DNA of 42,592 nucleotides from Gracilaria vermiculophylla (lineage: Eukaryota; Rhodophyta; Florideophyceae; Gracilariales; Gracilariaceae), in the NCBI GenBank assembly GCA_019155205.2, contig JAHNZQ020003146.1, positions 1,547,274 to 1,589,865 on the forward strand, in the 5' to 3' direction. Positions 18,528-30,029 of this stretch are shown here, piece after piece. Under the pieces are notes generated by a model that was given only the letters and a program-made list of their open reading frames with translations, was not told the DNA's origin and did not search any database. Position 1 is the first letter of the stretch, and each line of letters opens with the position of its first letter. Both the position numbers and the translations under genes were made by a program.

Positions 18528-19520
18528 ATGGCGGTAGTTGACTCCGTATCGGATTCTGCAGACACTATTCTGTCCAAGTTCAATGGCTATGCCGCAGATC
18601 ATCAGGACGGCATTGTAGCTCTACTTCTCTTCGTGGGAGTGATTGTCACTTTTGCTGGTCGCGTGCTTCTGACACCAACCGTATTCCTTGTGGGCTTCAT
18701 CCCTTCTTCTACAGCAATTACTGCCTTTGCTTTTGCCTTCATCAAGGAACGAAAACCCAGTAATCCTCGCGTTCTAGGTGGAGTTTCAATGGTCGTCGCC
18801 GCCGCGACAGGGACACTTGTTGGCATTATTATGCTCCGTCTTCTGTTCCGAATCGCGACATTTCTTCTTTGTGCGGGTTTCGGTGCAGTTTTAGTGCTTG
18901 TCGGACATCTATTTCTGTTGGAGCCTTCAGTTGGACCCAATGCACTCATAATCTTGTACTCAATCGTTATACTTGCCGCATTGCTCTCGGGACTTTACTC
19001 AGTAAGTTATCCAGAACCTGCAATCATTCTCGGTACCTCTTTTGATGGTGCTGCTTTAGCAGTCTTTTCACTGGCCCGTTTTCTTGGACATCGACCAAAA
19101 CTTCTTGCCGAAGTTCCAGAAGGCTCGCAAATACCAGCCGAATGGGCAATCGGATACGCAACGGCAACTTTACTACTCGGTATATTTGGATCCATGACTC
19201 AATGGCAAGTTGCTGTAGCGGACCGGATCGTGGCCGCTGCCGCCGAAAAGGCTAAGAACTCGGAGAACAAAGAAGGTGACACGATCGGATATAGCATGCA
19301 AGGGGATCAACATCAGTTGCTACTTCCTTCGGAACCTCCTCGTACACCTACTTATGAGCGAGAGTCTTTACACAGTCCAGCGGGCATGAACACATACGGG
19401 TCCGTTGAACCAGAAGATCAGTACACCGTGCTTCATAATATAGGTGCTGGACCACTTCCAGACAACCTGGAAATGCTCAAAAACGCGAAGGACACCAAAC
19501 TTTCACACACACCTATTTGA
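18528..19520 (+). CDS. TMEM198/DUF4203-family multi-pass membrane protein
   Basis: A 330-residue integral membrane protein with about seven hydrophobic helices between residues 25 and 230 and a hydrophilic C-terminal tail of about 95 residues. Order and character of helices (GIVALLLFVGVIVTFAGRVLLTPTVFLVGF first, then Gly/Ala-rich segments, and a stretch GTSFDGAALAVFSL near 165-178) match the DUF4203/TMEM198 family, whose animal members act in Wnt/LRP6 signalling; that role is not expected here. The true ATG is at 18528. The gene converges on FCF2 with 144 bp between stop codons. Confidence 0.75.
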   Translation: MAVVDSVSDSADTILSKFNGYAADHQDGIVALLLFVGVIVTFAGRVLLTPTVFLVGFIPSSTAITAFAFAFIKERKPSNPRVLGGVSMVVAAATGTLVGIIMLRLLFRIATFLLCAGFGAVLVLVGHLFLLEPSVGPNALIILYSIVILAALLSGLYSVSYPEPAIILGTSFDGAALAVFSLARFLGHRPKLLAEVPEGSQIPAEWAIGYATATLLLGIFGSMTQWQVAVADRIVAAAAEKAKNSENKEGDTIGYSMQGDQHQLLLPSEPPRTPTYERESLHSPAGMNTYGSVEPEDQYTVLHNIGAGPLPDNLEMLKNAKDTKLSHTPI

Positions 19521-19664
19521 GGCGCACAGCTCAAGAACGCAGTTTTACTTCATCTAACTTGCTCGCCCATATAACAACGTCTTCAACAACAGCGAACGCT
19601 GCGTTATGTCACGCTGATCGTCATTGATGTTGGGCTCACCGATCAGTAAACCAAAACTGATCTT

Positions 19665-20273
19665 CTAGCGTCTTTTCCTGTGCTTTCTTCTTTTGAAAGC
19701 AGGATCGACAATGCGCCTATTATTAATCCGCTCGCTTTGTAACTTTTCAAATCTGCTTGTTGCGTAATGCACAGTTTTTTCGCTCGAAAGCACCTGGTCG
19801 ATTATTCGCGCCCGCCTTTCTTTCTTCGACAACCGACCAGAGTAAAACTCATGAGCTCCGGAGAGGATGGTTCCGACTTGAACTCTTGACGGCAGCTCTC
19901 CCTTCTTTCGTCCGGTGCCAGATGACTTGTAAAATCGTTTAGGATCCAAGTATTGACGGTTCTCTATAACTCGCAAATCGCGTTGAAGTTCTGGGGTAAG
20001 GTCTGCCACTGGCATCTCATGCCAATTTTCATCGTCTTCAAGATCGTTTCGAACCGGTTCTGCTTTCTGCTGTGTGACAGATTCTTCCAGTTTACTCCAA
20101 TCTGGTTGCGGAGCATTATTCTTCTTCCGCTGACGCCGATTCCGACCAGAACGAAGGAAGTCAAGGTCTTGCTTTACAAACGTCTCCGTTGTATCTAGGT
20201 TTGTTTGGGCAAACAACTCCTTGGATGCGGGTAGACTCAAACCTTCAACCACATTGTCGTTTTCGACGACCAT
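19665..20273 (-). CDS. FCF2: Fcf2 pre-rRNA processing factor
   Basis: A 202-residue nucleolar protein of the Fcf2/TdIF2 (DNTTIP2) family, an SSU-processome component needed for early 18S pre-rRNA cleavages. The Fcf2 domain occupies about residues 80-185: NWHEMPVADLTPELQRDLRV, LDPKRFYK, a linker ending VQVGTILSGAHEFYSGRL, then SKKERRARIIDQVL. The protein ends in a very basic tail, KRRKHRKRR, as in yeast and plants, fitting nucleolar localisation. The N-terminal 60 residues are variable, with a basic patch RNRRQRKKNN at about 44-53. The clean ATG at 20273 is used. No intron. Confidence 0.9.
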   Translation of the reverse strand: MVVENDNVVEGLSLPASKELFAQTNLDTTETFVKQDLDFLRSGRNRRQRKKNNAPQPDWSKLEESVTQQKAEPVRNDLEDDENWHEMPVADLTPELQRDLRVIENRQYLDPKRFYKSSGTGRKKGELPSRVQVGTILSGAHEFYSGRLSKKERRARIIDQVLSSEKTVHYATSRFEKLQSERINNRRIVDPAFKRRKHRKRR

Positions 20274-20853
20274 CAGTTCAATGAGCTTGTGACAGTTTGT
20301 AGCTTTGTGGGAAGAGCCGAACAGCAGTTGCAGGCTGAAGCGTTGGGAAAGAGCCGGATTTATGCCTTATGAAAATTAAGCTTCGGCCTGTATATCGTAT
20401 GCCCACAAGGAAATTTGGTCCCCGGGGGTAAGGTAAGGTAGTACGTCGGGCACTGATCGTTCGTCAACAACATCTAAAGTATACTACTTAATATGCTGTT
20501 GCCCGTCTGGCGTTAAGCGTATTTATTTTCAATGTCATACACGATTTGATACATTACAGTTGTCCACTTGTGCCCATGAGCTTGATGAATTCGCTGCATG
20601 CTGCTTGAGCCCCAGATGCAGTCAATGCTTCCCTTGTAGCTGAGAGAGCGAAGGGAAACAGAAAACCTCAAACCACTCGTCCGCTCGCCAACTTCTATTG
20701 TCGAGCTCCTGGAACAACAAGACCGCCATCTGCCGACTGCATTGAATCCTCTGAAAAACTAAATCTGAAGGCTCCTTAGAAACCGAGCTGAACAGCATCG
20801 CTTCAGGCTTGGCTTCCCAATCTTATCGCCTCGATTCAGCCCCTCGATCAACA
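20274..20853. other. Divergent promoter region between FCF2 and complex I 21-kDa gene
   Basis: This is 580 bp without coding signal. The ORF reading into it from the complex I gene starts at a TTG and is not used. No clear TATA motif or repeat was seen. Confidence 0.5.
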
Positions 20854-21276
20854 ATGGCTCACCCCATCAACGATCCAACTTTCCCTATCATAGATGGTGA
20901 CCCTACATTTGGGAAGGTAATGTCATCTCTCCGAGCCAGTGACTGGCGAAATGCGGCACTTGCGACTTTTGTATCCCTCCCGTTCGGCTACGCAGCAGGT
21001 TTGTTTCAGCATTCAATTTAAATCCGTCTAAAATGTTCTTGTCATATGGGCACTACTGACCTATTGAGAAATGTCGATGTCTTTTTATTGCAACACTCTT
21101 CAGGTCGACCAGTTGTCATGCGCCCGTCAATGTACATGGCAGGCTTAATTGGGGCCAGTTTCGGCCTTTTCCTGGGTTTCCAAAACTCCTTTGGAAGGCT
21201 TACTGGATACAAGGAAAACGCTATCGAGGTTGCCAAATATGGCCCTAAAAAGATAGCATCAGAGTCGTCTGCATAG
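20854..21276 (+). CDS. Complex I 21-kDa-type accessory subunit (two exons)
   Basis: Two exons, 20854-20998 and 21104-21276, give a 105-residue protein. The N-terminal motif FPIIDGDPTFGKVMSSLRASDW is the signature of the fungal 21-kDa complex I subunit family (PF10785 type), and the second exon gives two short membrane-associated helices (MAGLIGASFGLFLGFQNS) and the tail ENAIEVAKYGP. Plants carry a protein of similar short length, so this is probably full length rather than truncated. The splice junction falls in a Gly codon (G|GT) and joins YAAG to RPVVM without a stop; unspliced, the frame hits a stop just after the donor. The start ATG in CAACAATGG has a good context. It is one of two complex I subunits within 4.2 kb of each other. 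Confidence 0.82.
20999..21103 (+). other. Intron of complex I 21-kDa gene
   Basis: This 105-nt GT-AG intron has donor GTTTGT, acceptor TCTTCAG, and a branch-point-like TACTGAC with ACTGAC at 21055-21060. Splicing is required to keep the reading frame of the conserved family motif. Confidence 0.85.
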
Positions 21277-21366
21277 TAAACGCAATTTGAAGATGGTGAG
21301 CTGGCTTTGCATCAAGTTCTACAGTTATGTTTAGGTTTATTATCATTACAGAGTATAGTCTGTTAG

Positions 21367-24300
21367 TTACATGAGAAACTCCAACTCAAATTCTCTGCAG
21401 ATGGTAGCCATCTCAACCGGTGCAGCCCTCATATTCGGCAGGGAATTTCTTATGGCGAGTGCGCATGCATATCTCCCGAGGAAACCATTGTCTATATCAA
21501 TAGAAGTCTGCCCGCTAAAGACGGTAGAGCCCGGTTTTAGACGAAAAGGAGGCTGGAAAACTCGGTCCTGGCATCTGCCATCCTCATTCCAAAGCGACAA
21601 TACCTTTGTGACCAAGGGATCAAATGGCTTGTACTTTCCTTTAGACGCCATCGTGGAAAGGTTGTCTTCTCCGAAGAAAAAGCATGTGTCGTAGCCATAA
21701 TCGGGGGGGGATAACAGAGTGATGAGATCAAGGAATTTTAGAGCAGCGAGTGTAGCGTTAGGATCCTCTGTGGGACTCGATGTGATTCGAAACAACTCAG
21801 ACAATGTGGACGCCCTGAATGCCGAAACAGATGCAGCACCTGTCTTCAACAATAAAGCACGAAGGCACATCATACATTCCACAACCAACAAGGGTTCCGC
21901 CATTCGAAGCGCATCACGAATCCTTTCCAAAACAGTCGGGAGCTGTGGAGAATAAAAGTCCGGTTCAGAAACAAACACGCAATACGCAAGTCTCCTGATT
22001 GCTCTAGCTCGGAAGGCCGTCTCTGAATCTCTTCCAACGAAAATGCTAGGAAGTCCAGGAGTCCCATTTGATACAGATTTGCATATTGATGACAAAAGAA
22101 ACGCAGCGCCACCACTGGCAACTACTTCACGAACGATAGCTGACATGTTCCCAAGCACACGACCGTGTTTGCCGTGGAAGAAATTCGCGTCTTCCAAAAG
22201 TCCCAGCACCTCTCGTCGAACAAACTTCGTACCCCAATCTCGGCTGCTAATGTTCAAAACTAATTCCGTCGCCGCGACGCAAGCTTCAGATTCTATCGAG
22301 TCTAGAGAGACTGTGATTTCCGGCTCAGGTCCTCGCAATCGACGACGGTTTTCTGTCGCATTTCGTGTCGCGAAAGCGCGTGCAGCAGCTTTTTTCAGAA
22401 TCATAACTGCAGGTGAAAGGCTAGATGTCGTGGAAGAGAGGACCTGAGGCTTCTCATCAAGAAAAGTTGAGTCGATGAGACCGGGGACATTAGAGGCCAA
22501 TGTTCGAAGAGCAACAACAGACAGTCTTCTCTTGAATTCATCATTGTTGTGATGCTCCTCCTTGGACAGATCGGCTGAACCAGATGCAATTTGCGCACAA
22601 GACTCAATTGCCGCGGCTGCCCTCGACATTATTTCAGCCTTAAACCGTTTATCCGGAAACGGAAGTGGATGTCTGGATACGTAACACCCGAGAATGCGCA
22701 TAACGGCCGGAATATTGCGCTTACGACGTCCAGACGCGAGTGACTCTTTCAAGATATTATTAAGTACAGGCCATGCCGAAAGTACATCGTCCCCATCATT
22801 GCAAGTCTTTATGAAAGCATGAAGAAAGTCCAAGCATGCTGTTTCGATCGATGCCGATGAGAACTGAGCGAAAAAGTCTCCCCAGTGAAACAGACTCTGA
22901 TGACCAACAAAGCTTCCGTTTAAGGGAAATCCAGTTTGATTTAGATCGAGACCAGCTGCACCTCCAGGAACAGTAGATGTTTGACCAGCAGGTGCGTTCT
23001 GACCAATAGACTCAAGTTCCTCAGACAAAAGACCCTCTGTCACGCCGTCAGAAACGAGTTTTTGAATAGCAGCCAGAGCCTTTCTCCTAATAGTATGCTG
23101 AACTCGACCTTCCGATGCATCCACAGCTCCCGTATCCCAGTGTATGGATTTCTCGTATATGACTTTCACTGCATTCACTACGACATCAGGTGTGGCATAA
23201 TCCAGAGCATGTAACATGTGGACGGCCATCCTGGTAGGATCATCTGTATTTGACTCAGAAACTAAGCTCAAATTGTCGACATCCTTTGTGAACAATGCCA
23301 CGACTGCCGCAATCACGTCCATAGAGCGAAGCTCAAATATTGGCTCAAGTAAGGAAAGAACAGCCGAACGCTGTGCTTGTCTTCTCTCTCGAGGTAGCTC
23401 TGTTGAAAGGCGGGACGGTAGAAATGTGCTTTCGTTTGTCATGTGATGTTTCCACCGCGTCCCTTCAATAATCTGTGCTTCTTTTGAAGGACCCCAAACC
23501 ATTGATATGCTCTCGATGAGACTCGGCAGGATACAAAACAGTAATCGAGCCGCAGATCTTCTTGGATCATACAAACGAAGAACCCCATCTGATCCGCTTC
23601 CACTCAAAACATCTTTCACAAAGTCATTGATCATGCGTAGCGGATTAATAGCGCTCATCATGGAAGAAGTTGCGTTCACAGCGCTTGATGGCCGATCAGA
23701 AACTGTGCTTTTCTCTATCTGAGAAACCCCATTTTCCGATGTGGGAGCTTCTTGGTCACTTCTAAGGCGAATGGGGTGACCGTCTCGGCGCATTGTGAGC
23801 TCACTCATTCCTGAAGATTCGAGTGTTTGCGATTTAGACATATCATCGTTAAGGTCACGGCTGGAGAGCGCATGTTCAAAAGACCAGAGTACATTCGACG
23901 ACACAACTCCAATTCCCTCCAACAAAACTAAAGTTTCATCTACTCTTGAAAACTCGCTATCGCCCGCGAACCGTTCATCTGCAGCTACTTCGTTCTGAAC
24001 CTTTAAGTATTCCCACAGAATAAGCAGCAGCCCTTCCGCCACAGTGGGTAGTGAAGCGCCTATATATCGCATGGAAGTTTCAATGAAGCGTATCCATCTT
24101 CGACGTACGCCCAGCACTTCCTGAGATCCACTAGTATAATCAGCGGTATTTGTTCGACACGTTCTCGAAACACCATCCAACATCCATGGGACGAAGCGCT
24201 CTAAAGATTCGATAGCCCCCAAATGAACAACTGCTGAAGACGCTTCAGGTGGTCTTGTAACACCAAACTGAAGTTGAGATTCGGAAAATGAAAGCCTTAT

Positions 24301-27300
24301 TCTACCCGTATCTGATTTTGTGAACGCATCTTTCCCTTGTATCGATGATAGATAGCAAGGTCCATCCGCTGTAATCAGGAACGTCATGACATCCATAAAA
24401 TGCAATTCAAGCACGGGATCTGGGTTCGTAATATGTTTGCGAACCAAGTTGAGGACAGGTCTTGCAAACGCATTCGATATCGTCGCGCTCAGCTGGCTTG
24501 GTACTGGTATTGCTGTGAAGAGAGTTGCCAGACATTCCGCTGCCGCTGCACAAACCCCAGTATGTAATTCCCTTAGGGATTTCATGCCTAGGCCAGCTAA
24601 TACCCATTCTACGTCTTCTGTCCTAGAATAATCGCCAATACCATTGGCAATTTCACTGTCAACTAGTGTGGTTATTGTCGATGGGGAATCGAATTCCGAA
24701 GGAATACTGCCTCTCAGATATCCCAGACAGGTTACACCTATCGCAGCTACATATGTATCTGCTGGTAGAAGAGATGATAGAGCAACTGGTCCTTCCTCCA
24801 ACTTCTGAGCAACTCCGCCAGAATTGTTTCCCCGCGTTGATTCAGCAACTGCAAAAACTTGAGCCAGAAGCTGTACAGTTCTGGGAGAAGGAGCACACGA
24901 GACCAAAGCTCGAATACCTGTTCTGCCTCGCTTTCCATCTTTCTTCGATACTTGTGGTGATGAGGAAAACACGTAAATCCCTTCATGAGTTGGACTCATT
25001 ATCGTCGGGCAGCTCTCTAAAATACCTCTCAAAACCTGAAATCCGTACAATGCTCTTGGAGCATCATACACCTCCCTAAACTCGTGCGCAGGACCAACAT
25101 TCCTTGCTTCTGAGGTGAGCAACAGTCGTAATGGTGCGTCCAGAACAGAAGATGCATCCACCTCCAATGCATCAGACAACCATGATCTAGCCAGCATTTT
25201 TGGGCCCCAATCTTCGTCAGTGAGCGCATCGAGCATCAAGTACAATCCATCATCAGCTGGAAGCGGAAGCAAGCGATGCTCAACGGCAAGACGCCACAAA
25301 CAGGCAAATCGTTCGAGATTCCTTAACCGCCTTGAAAGGTCTTTCGAGAGAATACCATCTGCTATAGTAACCTTGGTTTCTTCGGGAAATCTGTGTTGCA
25401 AGCTCAAGAATGCTTGAGCGCTTTGAGCAGTTGCGGTCTGTAGGGAGGGGTGCATTTGTCGCCAACACCGTCTGATCACGCGAAGAATTTGTTCTCTGCT
25501 CTCCGGTGCAAATAGCTCATCCCGATCCATGAAGGCTGCAATTTCAGCGAATGCTTTCGCTCCCGCAAGAGAAATGCGAACATCCGCAGAACCCACACAT
25601 TTAGCGGTGGATTGAAGGGCTAGACGGGTGGCCTCATTGTCTGCAAAGCCAGAAGATGCCACGGCGATGAAAAACGCACATGCTCCCTTTGCTAAACTTA
25701 CAAACTCCTTTTGAGATTCGAACACGGCCGACATGCGCATTTCTGCAGCGTACTCCTCGGCTACAGATACATCACGATATCCTCGACTTACTTCAATGGG
25801 TGCTTGTTCTACGGCGTGAGCCAACCAACCTACAAACACAGATGCAAATGCCGCAATTGTATACTTGATATGAGATGCTAATGCACTGGTCATGTTTCCA
25901 TTCCCCAAATTACCCATTGCGAGAACAGCACCACTGCAGAATACCACTGCTTTGTCCAAAGTTTTCAAATCTGTGGATTCGACGTTGACAGAATTCACTA
26001 CTTCTCGAAGCAAGACAGGCAAATGTTCCCTTTGAACTATTTCATTCTGATTGGGAAACATCGAGAGAGCAAAGGTAAGCAATTCAAAGTCTTCTTGCCG
26101 TCGTTCAGGGTCCGTCGCGAGCATTCTTTCTAACTCCCCGAATACTCTCGCGCTCCCAATGTCTTGCAGTAAATCGGCAATAAAGCCGCGCAAATCAGGA
26201 TCATGATCACCTGCTTCGCAGCGCAAAGCTTTCATCCCAAACCTGAGAATTCGAAGGGCAAAGTGGTGACCAAGGCAATCAGAGATTTCATCTCTGTCCA
26301 GAAGAGCCCCAACGATTCGACACGGTTTGGTCAAAGCTTTCTCGTTTCCTCCAAGTTGCTTGAGCGAAGTGTCCACCTCTAAGTCCAGCGCACGCAATAC
26401 AAGATCTTTCGAGTACTTTGTACAAAACATTTCACCCGCTCTACTATCCTGACCACCCAACAACCACGCATGTACCCGTTTAGTTAGGCTTACATCACGC
26501 TTTATCAAAGCACCAAAGACGCCGCCCATGACGGAGACAGCCGCGTTCTGCTCTTCGAGGTCTTTCAACTCGAAAAACGCGGAGTTGAGAGCCAATTCTC
26601 CCATAAGTAAATCAAGGACGTTTCTTTGCGCCAAGGCATTTTCGTCGGCAAGAGCCGCGGTTATCGCATATGCAACAAGAGTCATGTCGCTTACCATCTC
26701 TGCTCGCAATTCAGTATCACCTCCAGACAACTTCGAGCGTAAATAATGCGCAGCCGCAAAACGCGTGGGTGGTGAAACCAGAAGTGCTCTCCACAGCGCT
26801 CTCGCAAAAATTCCTTCATCCGTTACCGCTCGGCCGATCTCTTCGAGAAGTGCAAAGGATCTGCCATAGAATTCAGAGCTTTCATCTTCGAGTCCCGGTA
26901 GTATAGCGAGTATGAATCCGTCGAGGACTGGACAAAGCGCAGGTCCCAATGGTATGAAGTAAGTTTCGTAAAGGGACAATAAGGGAGCTTTCAAAGTAGT
27001 CGAGCAATGGGAGAAAAGCGGAAAGAGCCCGCCAGCGTACAGAGGCAAATCCTGAGCGAGACGAGCAGATCCAATTCGCTTGAAAACCGTTTGATATGTC
27101 TCGAGAGCTTTCAGGTGGACCCCTGAAGGAAGAAAGGATGTTAAGCATTGTGCTAGACGTTTTGCAAGTAGAGCCTTCTCGGGAAGAAAAGTGTGACCTT
27201 GGTGCTTGTCGAGGATTCTAATTACTCTGAGCAGGTCGTGGATGAGGTCCTGTGCATACAGCCGCATCGAAACCGAAGTTGTCAGTAAATCCGCAATTAG

Positions 27301-27480
27301 TAGTTACATTCGAGCTTTTTCCATCATCGACGGAGAGGCGCAAAGGAGGCCTGTGGTTAAACTTACCGCCCAATCCTGAGCGCGATCGAATGCTGACAGC
27401 GCAGCTGTGAGATCCGCACGAAGAGCGGCATACTGACGGCTGTTCTTTTCGATGAGTCTCTGCTCCTCTTCGGATTCCAT
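21367..27480 (-). CDS. DOP1: DOP1/Dopey large membrane-trafficking protein (two exons)
   Basis: Exons 27480-27367 and 27249-21367 give about 1998 residues. Dopey proteins form, with MON2-type partners, a Golgi/endosome complex that controls vesicle and organelle traffic. The N-terminal domain is diagnostic: SRQYAALRADLTAALSAFDRAQDWA ends exon 1 and joins exactly to DLIHDLLRVIRILDKH, reproducing the conserved EWADLI...L of the family. Then LLAKRLAQCLTSFLPSGVHLKALETYQTVF and the long run of helical repeats follow; a later conserved block includes ARLLFCILPSLIES. Length matches the family (about 1700-2500). The ATG at 27480 sits in GCCACCATGG, an optimal start context, and an in-frame ATG at 27645 would add 55 unlikely residues. 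It converges on the 21-kDa subunit gene with 90 bp between stop codons. Confidence 0.9.
27250..27366 (-). other. Intron of DOP1
   Basis: This 117-nt intron has donor GTAAGT, acceptor GCACAG and a branch-like TTTACTGAC. It is in phase 0 and removes six codons upstream of Asp 39, the residue that continues the conserved WADLI motif. Its removal is needed, because unspliced reading stops within the intron. Confidence 0.88.
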
Positions 27481-27645
27481 GGTGGCATTTCCCGGGTTGA
27501 CCACCGAAGAGGACTTTCTCAAAGGCTCGGTAATGTTCTCCGAAGTGAAAACAGCTGGTATGAATGAACGATGCATGAGTAGGCCAAAATTATTGCCTAG
27601 ATTCTGTGTTTGTTGCAGTGGCATGAACCGTGGAAGCCTTTGCAA

Positions 27646-29348
27646 TCAGGAAGACCGGAAAAAAAGCCACCAATTGCAGTAAATTCGTCGAAATCTACTT
27701 CGAATTCCGCTCAATCAGGCCGACATGCATTGTTCGTTGTTGCGATGTACTTTCTCCCTTACCTTCACCCGCACTGCTTACATCCTTAGCGTGTGCTACT
27801 GAATGCGCTCCAGTGAACCTTATTCCGTTCATGTTTCGCACCTGAGGGAGCACGAGCTTCACTCTTGAAAGCTGGCTTTTTGTACCTGTAATTTTTTTCT
27901 ATTCAAAGGGCGCGCATTTTATTTCCTCTACCCTTGATATTCCTGATTTGGGGGCAAGAAACTATTACCATTTCCCGTGTCAGACTTGGCAGCAGGCATC
28001 GTCCATAGCTGCCAAGTCTCAATGAAGAAGCAAAAAAAGAATCTTGGAAAGAGTGTTGCATGAAAGTGCAAGAAAACTTGGTTTACCGGTGAAGCCAGTT
28101 TCAGTGCGTATTGGTCTCCCATGCTTCAAAGCGGCTTAAGTTCTGGAGAAAGCAAAGTGCGCATTTCGCAATATCTTTTTCAACACTTCTTCCTTCTGCT
28201 TTTTTTTACCGTCGCTGAAACGCGCTGAAAAGAAGATGTGGTGTAAAACGGATACCCCACGACTGACATATTAATCCTCCCTTCAGACCTTGAGCTGAAC
28301 AAAGGTCGTGTTCACAATAGATTTTGTTTACTTACTTCCTATTTGCAGTCACAAACATGACTGGTTTGCGGTCGCATTTCCTTTGATACTGAAGACGAAG
28401 TTTGAGATCGAGGAATGCAGAGCCGCAGTCCTTCTGAGGGAAGATTCAGCTTGGTATTTAAGAAAAAGTCGCTCATGCTCTGCAATTCAAACCAAGAGCG
28501 ATTGTCTTGAAAGGGTGACAGACATATTCGTCAGAATATATCTCGTACAGGAAAAAAATAACATCTCTACAGTTAGTGCAAAGAATGTGAGTACACAACA
28601 TGCCAGCTCAGTGTAGACCCGCTGGACCCATAGTGAAGGGCGCCTCGAAAAACTTCTGCAAACTACTTTTCGGCACCTCAGGGGCCCATGTCCAAGTAAA
28701 CGATGAACGCTGTGCGCCAAGTTGTTCTCTCCAGTACAAAAAGCTGTTCACGACAGCCAAAACAATTTCGTGACCATTTTCCGCATGTATCAACCTATGC
28801 TACTCTTTGTGTGTGTTTTGGTGATGTTCTCTCAGTGCGTCAGAATTGTCAGTCTTTAGATGATGGTGCAAAACGAGTTGAGCATGTTATAATCACTTTC
28901 TGGACCGAGGGCTTTTAAATATCGCATGAATCAAATTCCTAAACTCGTCCCCTTGTAGAGTTGTTCTCGTGGAATAAAATTTGCCCGAGTACCGGAGGTA
29001 CACATCCCTCACGTCTTTTTGAAAGGATACAGAAAGTGGCTTGTGTGCCACAGTCCATTCCAAAAATGTAGTCAACCAGATGATGAACCAGAATCACAGT
29101 AAAGTTATCGAAAAAGGATTGAAACTAGGAGCCTGGTGGGTTCAAGTACATTGAGACGCAAGTGGGCGGGTTTTAGTGTCAAGAGTGCAACAAATACGAC
29201 AAATGATTTGTGAACCGGAAGTTTCAAGATTTAGGTTATAAGGTTTGCAATTACCGACTACGCGTAGTCGACGGATATTATGAAATACGCTATCGACGTG
29301 TGTATTATATAGTACATGGCTCTTATTTCGGCAAAGGTAAATAGCTTG
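27646..29348. other. Intergenic region between DOP1 and RING-CH genes
   Basis: About 1.7 kb of moderately AT-rich sequence with only chance ORFs up to about 100 codons on both strands. It contains a 16-bp perfect palindrome at 29255-29270 near the 3' end of the RING-CH gene. No RNA gene or transposon signature was recognised. Confidence 0.5.
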
Positions 29349-30029
29349 TCAGGATAGATCATCGAATGGGAGCTGTCTGACCAAGAAGAAAATTTCAGCA
29401 GTAGCCACACTGAATAAAAAGGTTGCCAACAAAACCTGGCACACTACTCGGCAAGGCCTGTGATTTCGCGAAGATGGAACGGATGCTTCGACATCCGGAA
29501 CAAGAGACGCGTTGGTCATGGCGAACAAAAAATCGCTTTCTCGCAGCCATCGACTCACGACTCGCTGAACGAGCACGAGCAAGCTTAGGGTGAGTAAGGC
29601 GTTGCCTACCGCAAGTGACAGACGCTGTATTGAGTAATCTGTGGGATCTGCGGCAGCCTTGTACATCCCCAAGACAAACAGGATGTGTCCCATGACAGCG
29701 AGCACAAAAAGGAACAAAAGAAGGCAACCCTCAACGGTGACGAGATAGTTGCAGCCGGAAATGAACCATTCAGATACGCGAGCACCACATCCTTCTGTTT
29801 CGGGTGACTTTCTTTCAAGCTGCAACGCATCTTCAAAAAAAGGCTGTTTACACACTTCGCAGTTCGTACTTTGAGCCGGCGAGAGCAACGGGAATTGAGC
29901 ATCTGCGCGGTAAGAAAGCCAGCGGTTCAGACAGCTTGGATGTACATGAGTGTTGCAGCGACATGATAGAAGTAGCGGGGGACATTCATCTCGACAAATG
30001 CGGCATTCTGTGATGGGAGAGCTGCTCAT
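29349..30029 (-). CDS. RING-CH (MARCH-type) membrane E3 ubiquitin ligase
   Basis: A 226-residue protein starting at ATG 30029. The RING-CH domain is near the N-terminus: CRICRD (C-x2-C), SCRCN (C-x-C), HPSCLNRW (H-x2-C with the Trp of the E2 groove), and CEVC (C-x2-C), giving C4HC3 as in MARCH and yeast Doa10-type ligases. Three or four hydrophobic segments follow (about 92-120, 137-157, 193-219), so the RING faces the cytosol from an endomembrane. The ligase probably ubiquitinates membrane proteins in traffic or ER quality control; the substrate is unknown. The next in-frame upstream codon that could serve as a start is not ATG, so 30029 is chosen. Confidence 0.85.
   Translation of the reverse strand: MSSSPITECRICRDECPPLLLSCRCNTHVHPSCLNRWLSYRADAQFPLLSPAQSTNCEVCKQPFFEDALQLERKSPETEGCGARVSEWFISGCNYLVTVEGCLLLFLFVLAVMGHILFVLGMYKAAADPTDYSIQRLSLAVGNALLTLSLLVLVQRVVSRWLRESDFLFAMTNASLVPDVEASVPSSRNHRPCRVVCQVLLATFLFSVATAEIFFLVRQLPFDDLS

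Noticed and set aside
27481..27645. Upstream 55-residue extension of DOP1 from ATG 27645
   Set aside because: It lacks family similarity, and the downstream ATG 27480 has an ideal GCCACCATGG context.
29110..29170. tRNA-like B-box at GGGTTCAAGTAC
   Set aside because: No matching T-stem, anticodon arm or acceptor stem can be folded around it.
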